Positions 1 through 7,590 of a stretch of DNA of 10,086 nt are shown in pieces. The stretch comes from an uncultured Phycisphaerales bacterium. Its GTDB lineage: Bacteria; Planctomycetota; Phycisphaerae; Phycisphaerales; SM1A02. The position numbers and the translations under genes are program-made. A model generated the notes under the pieces. The model saw only the letters and a program-made list of their open reading frames with translations, was not told the DNA's origin and ran no database searches. The stretch is taken from the NCBI GenBank assembly GCA_946886375.1, contig CAMPIL010000106.1:1-10086 (forward strand), in the 5' to 3' direction. Positions within the stretch are counted from its first letter, which is position 1; the number at the start of each line of letters is the position of its first letter.

Positions 1-62
1 ATGATTTTCTGGACAAGTGCGTCGCCGGGCTGTGCGAGGCGCAGTTGATCGATTGTGAGTGA
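1..62 (+). CDS. C-terminal tail of an upstream gene (partial)
   Basis: Reading in the third frame from base 3 gives DFLDKCVAGLCEAQLIDCE and then TGA at 60-62. The 19 residues have the mixed composition of a normal protein tail, and the other two forward frames are less convincing. It would converge on the minus-strand kinase, with the hairpin at 90-114 between them. The fragment is too short to name a family, and it may be chance reading rather than a gene end. Confidence 0.35.
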   Translation, partial: DFLDKCVAGLCEAQLIDCE

Positions 63-89
63 AGGCCAGCGCCGCGCGAAACAAAGAAT

Positions 90-114
90 AAGCCGCGACC
101 CCTGGTCGCGGCTT
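90..114 (-). terminator. Intrinsic terminator of the hybrid kinase
   Basis: A perfect 11-bp stem (aagccgcgacc / ggtcgcggctt) is closed by a 3-nt loop. Read on the minus strand it is followed by the T-rich run ATTCTTTGTTT, and it begins 23 bases after the kinase stop codon. On the plus strand the hairpin is followed by ctcacat, with no T tract, so it mainly serves the minus-strand gene. Confidence 0.72.
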
Positions 115-137
115 CTCACATGGGGTTGCATCGTCGG

Positions 138-2153
<2,016 letters not shown>

Positions 2154-2353
2154 GAGGATGGCCTCCATGAATGCGGGAACGGCAGGCCCGGCGGGCGGGC
2201 GCGACATTTCGCATTTGGATTTCTTCGGCGCGCCGAGCACGGTCCGAAAGCGCAATCTGTGACAAATGTTCATCAGGGGCGAAATGGGGTACTCACGCCA
2301 CAGGCGATGGCCCGGCCGAAGCAGTCATTCTCGGACTTTGCCCGTCCGGGCCG

Positions 2354-2382
2354 CTTTCAGCCGCCGCGTGCCTCGATACAAT
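2354..2382 (+). promoter_or_regulatory. Candidate promoter of lpdA
   Basis: TACAAT at 2377-2382 matches the -10 consensus at five of six bases. CTTTCA lies 17 bases upstream, a weak three-of-six -35. Transcription would start near 2389 and leave a leader of about 34 bases. It lies in the 269-bp divergent region between the kinase and lpdA; no comparable promoter was clear for the kinase. Confidence 0.32.
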
Positions 2383-2422
2383 GCCCCACTTTCCACTCCA
2401 GAAGAATGCAAAGGAAGACCGC

Positions 2423-3922
2423 GTGGCGGACACCAAGCACTACGATCTGATCGTCATCGGCGGCGGCCCGGGCGGGTACGTCGCCGCCATTCGAGCCGGC
2501 CAGTTGGGCATGAAGACGCTCTGCATCGAGCGCGACAAACTCGGCGGCGTGTGCCTGAACTGGGGCTGCATTCCCACCAAGGCCCTGCTCCACAACGCCG
2601 AGTTGTACCGCGAGGCGATCACGCACGGCAAGGAATGGGGCTTCGTCATCGAAAAGGCGTCAGTCGATTGGAGCCGCGTCATCGGCCGCTCCCGCGACAT
2701 CACCACCAAGATGAATAACGGCATCGCGTTCCTGTTCAAGAAGTACAAGGTCGAGCACGTGCAGGGCCACGCGAAAATCACCAGCGGCAAGACCGCGCAC
2801 GGCCCGTGCAAGGTCGAAGTGCACGAACCCGCCGGCCCCGCGGGCGCCGAAGGCTATTACCACGGCTCGGCGGGCAAGGTCAAAGACACCGTCACGGCCG
2901 ACAAGGTCATCATCGCCACCGGCGCGGCCCCGCGCGAACTGCCCTTCGCCAAGACCGATGGCAAGACAATCATTTCATCCTACGACGCGATGAACCTTCC
3001 CAAGCAACCCAAGTCGATGGTGGTCGTCGGCTCGGGCGCGATCGGCATGGAGTTCGCGTACTTCTACAACGCATTCGGCACGAAAGTCTCCGTGGTGGAA
3101 ATGGTCGATCGCATCCTGCCGGTGGAAGATGATGACATTTCCAAGGCGGCGCAGAAAACCTTCACCAAGCAGGGGATCGAATTCTTCACCAGTCACACGC
3201 TCAAGGCAGTGGACAAGAAGAAAGATGGCGGGGCGACCGTCACCATCGTCGATGTGAACGACGAGAAAAAATCGCAGAAGATCGACTGCGATGTAGTGCT
3301 GCTGGCCATCGGCGTCGGGGCGCGCATGGATGGCCTGGTCGATGAGAAACTCGGTCTCAAGATCGAGAAGGGCCACATCAAAACCGATTACCGCGACCCC
3401 GGAGTTGCCGAGCCGACGTACAAGACTTCCGTGCCCGGCATTTACGCCATCGGCGACGTGATCGGCCCGCCCTGGCTGGCCCACAAGGCGATGGAAGAGG
3501 GCGTGACCTGCGTCGAGCGCATGGCGGGGCATCACACCATCGGCATCGATTACAACATGATTCCCGGCGCGACGTACTGCAATCCGCAGATCGCCTCCAT
3601 CGGCATGACCGAACGCGATGTCAAGGCCAAGAGCATCAAGTACAAGGTCGGCAAGTACGGCTTGCAGGCGCATGGCAAGGCGGTCGCCGTGGGCGCCACC
3701 GACGGCCTGGTGAAGATCATCACCTCCGAGCCGTATGGCGAAATTCTCGGCGCGCACATCATGAGCGAAGACGCTTCGGAATTAATCGCCGAAATCTCTT
3801 TGGCGATGCGGCTGGAGGCGACGGCGGAGGACATCATCTCCACAGTTCACGCCCACCCGACCATGCACGAGGCAATTCACGAGGCCGCTTTGGCAACCGA
3901 AGGGCGCACGCTGCACGCTTGA
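2423..3922 (+). CDS. lpdA: Dihydrolipoyl dehydrogenase (E3)
   Basis: This cytoplasmic FAD enzyme reoxidises dihydrolipoamide with NAD+ as the E3 part of 2-oxo-acid dehydrogenase and glycine cleavage complexes. In the 499-residue product the FAD-binding GGGPGG is at 13-18. The redox disulfide lies in GGVCLNWGCIPTKA (Cys44, Cys49). The NAD-binding GSGAIG is near 203-208, the second FAD motif is YAIGDV (341-346), and the C-terminal HAHPTMHE supplies the catalytic His478-Glu483 pair. All key residues are present. I chose GTG at 2423 because AAGGAAG lies just upstream and the FAD motif then starts at the usual distance. An in-frame ATG at 2381 has no ribosome site and would add 14 unlikely residues. 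The length is slightly above the common 460-480, mostly from a loop at about 125-155. No E1 or E2 gene adjoins it, so it is probably transcribed alone and may serve several complexes. Confidence 0.95.
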   Translation: MADTKHYDLIVIGGGPGGYVAAIRAGQLGMKTLCIERDKLGGVCLNWGCIPTKALLHNAELYREAITHGKEWGFVIEKASVDWSRVIGRSRDITTKMNNGIAFLFKKYKVEHVQGHAKITSGKTAHGPCKVEVHEPAGPAGAEGYYHGSAGKVKDTVTADKVIIATGAAPRELPFAKTDGKTIISSYDAMNLPKQPKSMVVVGSGAIGMEFAYFYNAFGTKVSVVEMVDRILPVEDDDISKAAQKTFTKQGIEFFTSHTLKAVDKKKDGGATVTIVDVNDEKKSQKIDCDVVLLAIGVGARMDGLVDEKLGLKIEKGHIKTDYRDPGVAEPTYKTSVPGIYAIGDVIGPPWLAHKAMEEGVTCVERMAGHHTIGIDYNMIPGATYCNPQIASIGMTERDVKAKSIKYKVGKYGLQAHGKAVAVGATDGLVKIITSEPYGEILGAHIMSEDASELIAEISLAMRLEATAEDIISTVHAHPTMHEAIHEAALATEGRTLHA

Positions 3923-3956
3923 GAATCAGGCAAAATCCGTATTCTGCGCAGTTTTT

Positions 3957-3982
3957 GGCGAATCAAACCACCGGTTTTCGCC
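3957..3982 (+). other. Bulged hairpin after lpdA
   Basis: An outer stem ggcga/tcgcc and an inner stem aaacc/ggttt, separated by a 3-nt bulge, close on a 3-nt loop. No T tract follows on either strand, so it does not read as a standard intrinsic terminator. It might stabilise the lpdA 3' end or be chance. It directly precedes the proposed promoter of the next gene. Confidence 0.2.
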
Positions 3983-4011
3983 TGTCCAACGCAGGGTGCA
4001 TTTGCTATTGT
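3983..4011 (+). promoter_or_regulatory. Candidate promoter with extended -10
   Basis: TGCTATTGT (4003-4011) reads as an extended -10 (TGn then TATTGT). TGTCCA 17 bases upstream is a weak -35. The predicted start near 4018 gives a leader of about 43 bases before the methyltransferase ATG. This suggests the methyltransferase is transcribed separately from lpdA, which ends 138 bases upstream. Confidence 0.35.
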
Positions 4012-4060
4012 GTAGGAACTGATGAGGGGAAGTCGCCCATGCGACTGACTGGAGCCGAGC

Positions 4061-4708
4061 ATGGCTGTCAACACCCTTGCCGCACAAACAACACCTGAGT
4101 ATTTCGAGACGCTGTACCGCGAGGCCGATGGCGATTCATCGCGCATTCCATGGGCCGACGGCCGGGCACAGCCCGCGCTGGTCAATTGGCTTAACGCGGC
4201 GGCATCGTCAATCATTCGGTGCGGGTCGCGCGTTGTCGTGGTCGGCTGCGGCCTGGGTGAAGATGCACGCGAACTCATCAAGCGCGGCTACGACGTGACT
4301 GCCTTCGATTGCAGCAAGACCGCAATCAACTGGGCCCGGCAACTGGACCCGGAAAACGCGCGGTGCTACTGCACCGCCGACCTGTTCAACCCGCCAGCGA
4401 AGTGGAAGCATCGCTTCGACCTTGTCGTGGAAATCAACACGATTCAAGCGCTGGTTCCGGACATGCACGTCAAGGCGATGCAGGCGATCGCGCAACTTAT
4501 GTCGCCGCACGGGCATTTGCTGGTGATCTGCCGCGGCTGCGATGAGCCGGCGGGCATTGACGACGGCCCGCCCTGGGCGCTGACGCGGCAGGAACTGCTG
4601 GAGATCGCCGACAGCGCGGGGCTGAGCCCCGTGGATGCCGTGACAGAGTTCACCGACGAAGAGAATCCGCCGGTGCGCCGCATGCGAGCCCTGTTCCGCC
4701 GGGCATGA
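4061..4708 (+). CDS. Class I SAM-dependent methyltransferase (TPMT/TehB-like)
   Basis: This 215-residue cytoplasmic protein has a Rossmann methyltransferase fold. SAM-binding motif I is VVVVGCGLGED at about 58-68, and the ribose-contacting acidic residue is Asp83 in VTAFDCS. A motif II-like segment (TADLFN, 106-110) and the strand FDLVVEINTIQAL (119-131) follow. The N-terminal segment YFETLYREADG...IPWADGRAQPALVNWL resembles the substrate-side helix of the thiopurine/tellurite methyltransferase group, whose members often carry a PW motif there. That group methylates small thiols, selenium or tellurium compounds, or other small acceptors; the substrate cannot be read from this sequence. The start is well supported by GGAG six bases before the ATG. 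A 6-bp hairpin (ccgggc/gcccgg, 4699-4716) spans the stop codon but has no T tract. It sits between lpdA and the accessory patch, and nothing nearby suggests a pathway. Confidence 0.87.
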   Translation: MAVNTLAAQTTPEYFETLYREADGDSSRIPWADGRAQPALVNWLNAAASSIIRCGSRVVVVGCGLGEDARELIKRGYDVTAFDCSKTAINWARQLDPENARCYCTADLFNPPAKWKHRFDLVVEINTIQALVPDMHVKAMQAIAQLMSPHGHLLVICRGCDEPAGIDDGPPWALTRQELLEIADSAGLSPVDAVTEFTDEENPPVRRMRALFRRA

Positions 4709-4797
4709 CCGCCCGGTGCGTTGCAGTCCACATATTCACTTCCCGCAGCATCGGCGGATGGAGTCGCAGCCCCTGCTGGTAATGTCCTGAGTCGAAA

Positions 4798-5052
4798 TCA
4801 TCGGCTGTAGAACTCGCGGTCGGTGACTCCATCGGCTTCTGTGAGTTTCAGCCTACGTCGAATCGACCGGATAACGGCTCGGGGTTTTTCGTCGCCCTCA
4901 TTGTGGCAACGTGTAGGGATGCGCAGGGGGTGCCCGTCAACGATACGCATGAGCATCCGCTCCGATCCTTTGCCCCGATTTGATTCTTCGAACACCCCGT
5001 ATGTTCTCAGGATGCGAAAGAGATTTCTGTATGTAAGGGGTCGGTCGGCCAC
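4798..5052 (-). CDS. HicA-like toxin of a type II toxin-antitoxin pair
   Basis: This 84-residue basic protein reads like the HicA/YcfA family, small double-stranded-RNA-binding-fold mRNA interferases. The N-terminal helix LTYRNLFRILRTYGVFEE is followed by GKGSERMLMRIVDG, the strand HPLRIPT, and a C-terminal helix KPRAVIRSIRRRLKL, the usual HicA order. It ends in EADGVTDREFYSR, a tail I associate with a HicA subgroup. Family members normally have a catalytic histidine in a GSH motif; here the position is Glu (GSE), so activity is uncertain. The start is GTG at 5052, as no in-frame ATG lies at the N-terminus; the ribosome site is weak. The HicB-like gene ends 14 bases upstream on the same strand, so translation is probably coupled. 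The antitoxin-first order is a known variant. Identification is by pattern, not by database search. Confidence 0.72.
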   Translation of the reverse strand: MADRPLTYRNLFRILRTYGVFEESNRGKGSERMLMRIVDGHPLRIPTRCHNEGDEKPRAVIRSIRRRLKLTEADGVTDREFYSR

Positions 5053-5066
5053 CGACGGTCATGGTA

Positions 5067-5390
5067 TCAGGTCGGGCACAATTCGCGGGCTTCGAATCGG
5101 TTGATTCGATTCGTCGGTCCGTGGCCAGGCTTGAGCATCGCTTTGGTGTCTTTTGCCTTAGCATAGAGCGACCATATCTCAGGCGGGGCTGGTCGGAAGA
5201 TTGTATTCAAATCACCGTGCTGGATGGCGTTGTCAATCTGATAGTCGCAAAGCGATACCAGAGATTCGGCCGCCTCGATCGGTGATGAGCCCTCGGCAGC
5301 GATATCCAATTCCAGACAATGAGCGATCCAGCACCCATCGTCGGGATATATCACCGCTCGTAGTTCTATTCGGATTGACTCCATAGGCAT
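5067..5390 (-). CDS. HicB-like antitoxin
   Basis: This 107-residue protein is first in the two-gene operon with the HicA-like toxin. Residues 5-60 have the HicB partial RNase-H-like pattern: a strand IRIELRAVIYPDDG, then CWIAHCLELDIAAEG, then a helix SPIEAAESLVSLCDYQIDNAIQHG. HicB proteins of this type bind the toxin and cover its active site. No C-terminal ribbon-helix-helix or HTH domain is visible; residues 65-107 are polar and probably extended, so autoregulation by direct DNA binding is not evident. There are two close ATG starts, at 5390 and 5384, and neither has a clear ribosome site, so the first few residues are uncertain. The region is less GC-rich than the flanking core genes, in keeping with horizontal gain. 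Confidence 0.68.
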   Translation of the reverse strand: MPMESIRIELRAVIYPDDGCWIAHCLELDIAAEGSSPIEAAESLVSLCDYQIDNAIQHGDLNTIFRPAPPEIWSLYAKAKDTKAMLKPGHGPTNRINRFEARELCPT

Positions 5391-5467
5391 CCGTATACGC
5401 GATCTGACAGCAAAGACACGCGTTCCTTCGACGTATTCAGAGCCGTTGTTGACCGGCCTACCAAGCG

Positions 5468-5473
5468 AGTATA
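5468..5473 (-). promoter_or_regulatory. Possible -10 box of the hicBA-like operon
   Basis: On the minus strand TATACT (five of six consensus bases) lies about 78 bases before the antitoxin start. No good -35 was seen at 16-18 bases, so the call is weak. The surrounding gap 5391-5577 holds no recognisable gene. Confidence 0.25.
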
Positions 5474-5577
5474 CACCACAAGTTGTTTTGTGTTGTCCTC
5501 TGTCATCAAGATACGTCCGAGAACTTGCGTTGGTTCGTTGTTGTCGTCGCTGCGGCGGTTGTTGAGGGCGGTTGCGG

Positions 5578-5850
5578 CTATGGAATCAGGCGGTCAACCG
5601 ACCACATCTCGTGAATACGCCTGCGGCCATCATTACTGGAGTCATTCCCAGCGAGCGGTGAATCCGCACAAGACTTGTACCACGCGAAGTGAAGGGCGAT
5701 GGCGGCCTTCAGGCTGGCCAGTTTCTGCTGAATGCGTGGGTCAGGCTCGTGAATCGGTGCACTGCATCCGCATGGTCATGTTGTTCCGTTCAGCGTCCGA
5801 GGTGCTGGCGTACTTCATACTCGGCCTTTCCACATCCGGATTCTTCGTAT
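5578..5850 (-). pseudogene. IS1-family transposase remnant (C-terminal, frameshifted)
   Basis: Translating the minus strand across frames gives a chain of segments in the order of an IS1-type transposase C-terminus. They are NPDVERPSMKYASTSDAERN with NMTMRMQ, then RFTSLTHAFSRNW, SLKAAIALHFAWYKSC, RIHRSLGMTPVMMAAG and IHEMWSVDRLIP followed by a stop at 5578-5580. Intact relatives have ISTSYVERxNLTMRM, RRFTRLTNAFSKK, HKAAIALHF, YNFCRIHKTLRVTP and DHVWSL in that order. Four single-base shifts break it, near 5757, 5719, 5667 and 5618. Roughly the N-terminal 60-70% is absent, and no terminal inverted repeats were recognised. It stops just short of the regulatory region of the ArsR-methyltransferase gene, so the deletion end may mark a rearrangement. 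It cannot be active. Confidence 0.85.
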
Positions 5851-5867
5851 GTCCGTGATACCGGGCA

Positions 5868-5885
5868 TGCAGTACCGATACTGCA
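5868..5885. promoter_or_regulatory. Perfect 18-bp dyad, candidate operator
   Basis: tgcagtaccgatactgca consists of 7-bp arms that are perfect inverted repeats around a 4-bp spacer. It is centred about 52 bases before the ATG of the ArsR-type regulator. ArsR-family proteins are dimers that bind dyads near their own promoters, so this is the best candidate autoregulatory site. That role is an inference. Confidence 0.42.
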
Positions 5886-5892
5886 CGTCAGT

Positions 5893-5922
5893 CGTGGAAC
5901 ACCACGGCCCCTGCCGTACACT
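5893..5922 (+). promoter_or_regulatory. Candidate promoter with second small dyad
   Basis: TACACT at 5917-5922 (four of six -10 bases) lies 17 bases after GTGGAA (5894-5899), a poor -35. The predicted start falls on or within a base or two of the ATG at 5929, which has no ribosome-binding site. This suggests a leaderless message. A second inverted repeat, cgtgg-aaca-ccacg (5893-5906), covers the -35 position and could be an operator half of the same control region. Confidence 0.3.
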
Positions 5923-5928
5923 ATTGCC

Positions 5929-6882
5929 ATGCCTCGGGCGGCTGAAGACAACTTTCCGCTTCTGCAGCGACTGAGCGCGCTGGGCGACGTGGCCCGGCTG
6001 CGCATCCTGCGGCTGCTTGATCGCGAGGAACTCAGCGTGGGCGAACTGGCCAAGGCGCTGCAACTGCCGCAGTCCACGGTCAGCCGCCATTTGAAACTGC
6101 TGCACGACGGCGGATGGGTGACCAAGCGCGCCTCGGGCACGGCAAGCCTGTATCGCGTGACTGAGCCCTCGCTGCTGCCCCAGATGCGCGAACTGTGGCA
6201 AGTCGCGCGATCGCAACTGGGCGATTCGCCAACGTTGCAACAGGATGATGCGCGTCTGGATGAAGTGCTCGCCGAGCGCCGCGTCGACAGCAGAAGTTTC
6301 TTTGGACAAATCGGCGGCGAGTGGGATGCGCTGCGGCGAGAATTGTTCGGCGAAACGTTCACCGCCAACGCGCTGCTCAGCCTCCTGCAACAGGACTGGG
6401 TTGTCGCTGATATCGGCTGCGGCACCGGCGATGCGTCCGAGCAGATCGCCCCGCACGTCAAAAAGGTCGTCGCCATCGACCGCGAGCCGGCCATGCTTGA
6501 TGCGGCCCGCAAGCGCCTGGTCGGCCTGGACAACGTCGAGTTCCGCAAGGGCGAAGTCGCCAATCTTCCGCTTCGCGATGAAGAGATTGATGTGGCCATG
6601 ATCTTCCTGGTGCTGATTCACCTCGAAGCGCCGGGCGAGGCGTTGCGCGAGATTGCCCGTACGCTGAGGCCCGGCGGTTTCGTGCTGGCGGTGGATATGG
6701 TGCCGCACAACCGCGAAAGTTATCACCACACCATGGGCCACAAGCATCTGGGATTCGATGAGAAGCAGGTTCGGTCATGGGCGAAAGCGGCGGGCCTGGG
6801 CCAGGTGCGGTACCGCCGGCTGCGGCCGAACACCAGTTCCAAGGGACCGGGATTGTTCGTCGCGACGATGAGAAAGGGCTGA
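5929..6882 (+). CDS. ArsR-family regulator fused to a SAM-dependent methyltransferase domain
   Basis: The 317-residue protein begins with an ArsR-type winged helix (about 9-80): LGDVARLRILRLLDREELSVGELAKAL, then the recognition helix QSTVSRHLKLLHDGG and a wing KRASGTASLYRV. A linker of about 70 residues leads to a class I methyltransferase fold. It has motif I VVADIGCGTGDASEQIA (158-174), the acidic residue Asp184 in VVAIDREP, a motif II-like segment GEVANLPLRDEEIDVAMIF (208-226) and LRPGGFVLAVD (246-256). The only cysteine is Cys164 in motif I, so the cysteine metal sites of classical ArsR/SmtB sensors are absent. Similar fusions include SahR, which senses S-adenosylhomocysteine and controls methionine-cycle genes. 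A SAM or SAH ligand is therefore the most reasonable guess, but no methionine-cycle gene is in view. ATG 5929 was chosen because the HTH follows at once; further upstream the frame enters the IS remnant. Confidence 0.92.
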   Translation: MPRAAEDNFPLLQRLSALGDVARLRILRLLDREELSVGELAKALQLPQSTVSRHLKLLHDGGWVTKRASGTASLYRVTEPSLLPQMRELWQVARSQLGDSPTLQQDDARLDEVLAERRVDSRSFFGQIGGEWDALRRELFGETFTANALLSLLQQDWVVADIGCGTGDASEQIAPHVKKVVAIDREPAMLDAARKRLVGLDNVEFRKGEVANLPLRDEEIDVAMIFLVLIHLEAPGEALREIARTLRPGGFVLAVDMVPHNRESYHHTMGHKHLGFDEKQVRSWAKAAGLGQVRYRRLRPNTSSKGPGLFVATMRKG

Positions 6883-7071
6883 TGGCGAAGCCCCACGCGG
6901 GGTTGCGGGGAAACTGGGGGATGTTCGGGCGTTGCGGCCCGTACAACATAGGCGGTTTCAATGCATATTTTGCGGCCGCGTCCTGCCCGGGCATTCTCGA
7001 AGGCGTGAACCCACGCCGCACGCACGCTCTGAAATGACCTGTCGTTACACTCCGATTGAAACGGCTCGAAG

Positions 7072-7590
7072 ATGGATGCCATGACGAACGCATCACAATT
7101 CTCCCCCCACCTGCCCGAACGCCCCGCGGCTTGCCCGCCGCTGGCACAATGGGCGGCGTACATCGACGGCACATTGGTCGGCGATGAGTGCGAGACGATG
7201 GAAGTGCATCTTTCGCACTGCGCCGCGTGCCTTGAGATGGTGCGAACGCATCGGCAAATTACCGGCGAAGCCGAACCGGCGCTGACGCTTGTGCCGGCGC
7301 ACGTGCTGCAGCGCGCGATGTCGTTGGTCGGACAGCCGGAAGTCGGCGAGACTGGGCATGAACAGGCGGCGCGAAGGTGGGTGGTTCACCTGCGGCGGGG
7401 CGCGGCCGTTGCTGCATGTTTGGTGATCGGCGGCGCGGGATACTTCGTGGGTGCGGCAATGACCAGCGCCGAGCCACTGTCGGCATCCACCGCGGCGGGT
7501 GATGAGTTCTTCGGATTGATCGAGGCTTCCGAGCAGGACAATGCGATCACCGATCTCCTGGCGATCGAATGGGGAGAGCGATCATCATGA
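7072..7590 (+). CDS. Zinc-finger membrane anti-sigma factor
   Basis: This 172-residue single-pass membrane protein probably sequesters an ECF sigma factor at the cytoplasmic face. The N-terminal domain has a ZAS/zf-HC2 signature: Cys21 and then HLSHCAAC, giving His46, Cys50 and Cys53 as zinc ligands, with WAAYIDGTL between them. A hydrophobic helix at about 109-130 (AAVAACLVIGGAGYFVGAAM) places residues beyond 131 in the periplasm. Two starts are possible, ATG 7072 and ATG 7081; neither has a strong ribosome site. It overlaps the next gene by ATGA, so the two are translationally coupled. The preceding gene on this strand, 189 bases upstream, is the ArsR fusion rather than a sigma factor. The gap contains only a short GC hairpin without a T tract. 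The substrate sigma factor must be encoded elsewhere, or the protein may have another role. Confidence 0.85.
   Translation: MDAMTNASQFSPHLPERPAACPPLAQWAAYIDGTLVGDECETMEVHLSHCAACLEMVRTHRQITGEAEPALTLVPAHVLQRAMSLVGQPEVGETGHEQAARRWVVHLRRGAAVAACLVIGGAGYFVGAAMTSAEPLSASTAAGDEFFGLIEASEQDNAITDLLAIEWGERSS

Noticed and set aside
2154..2273. N-terminal extension of the histidine kinase to the ATG at 2273
   Set aside because: The extra residues lack the character of a signal or domain and there is no ribosome site there, while ATG 2153 has GGAGG at good spacing just before the first membrane helix.
3920..3960. Intrinsic terminator just after lpdA, suggested by a run of five T at 3952-3956
   Set aside because: The sequence before the T run only offers a weak agaat/attct pairing and the self-palindrome ctgcgcag, which cannot form a stable stem-loop next to the T run.
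5490..5858. Plus-strand open frame of 122 codons across the IS remnant
   Set aside because: Its composition is not protein-like, and the opposite strand carries the transposase remnant, which explains the sequence.
5929..6150. Classical arsenic or metal sensor of the ArsR/SmtB type
   Set aside because: The winged helix has no cysteine pair or other recognisable metal site, and no arsenic-resistance gene is nearby.
5815..6747. Long minus-strand open frames opposite the ArsR-methyltransferase gene
   Set aside because: No recognisable domain is present. The plus strand encodes a complete winged helix and SAM-binding motif at this place.
6886..6905. Terminator between the ArsR fusion and the anti-sigma gene
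   Set aside because: A short AGCCCC/GGGGTT stem is possible, but it has no T tract and is followed by GC-rich sequence.
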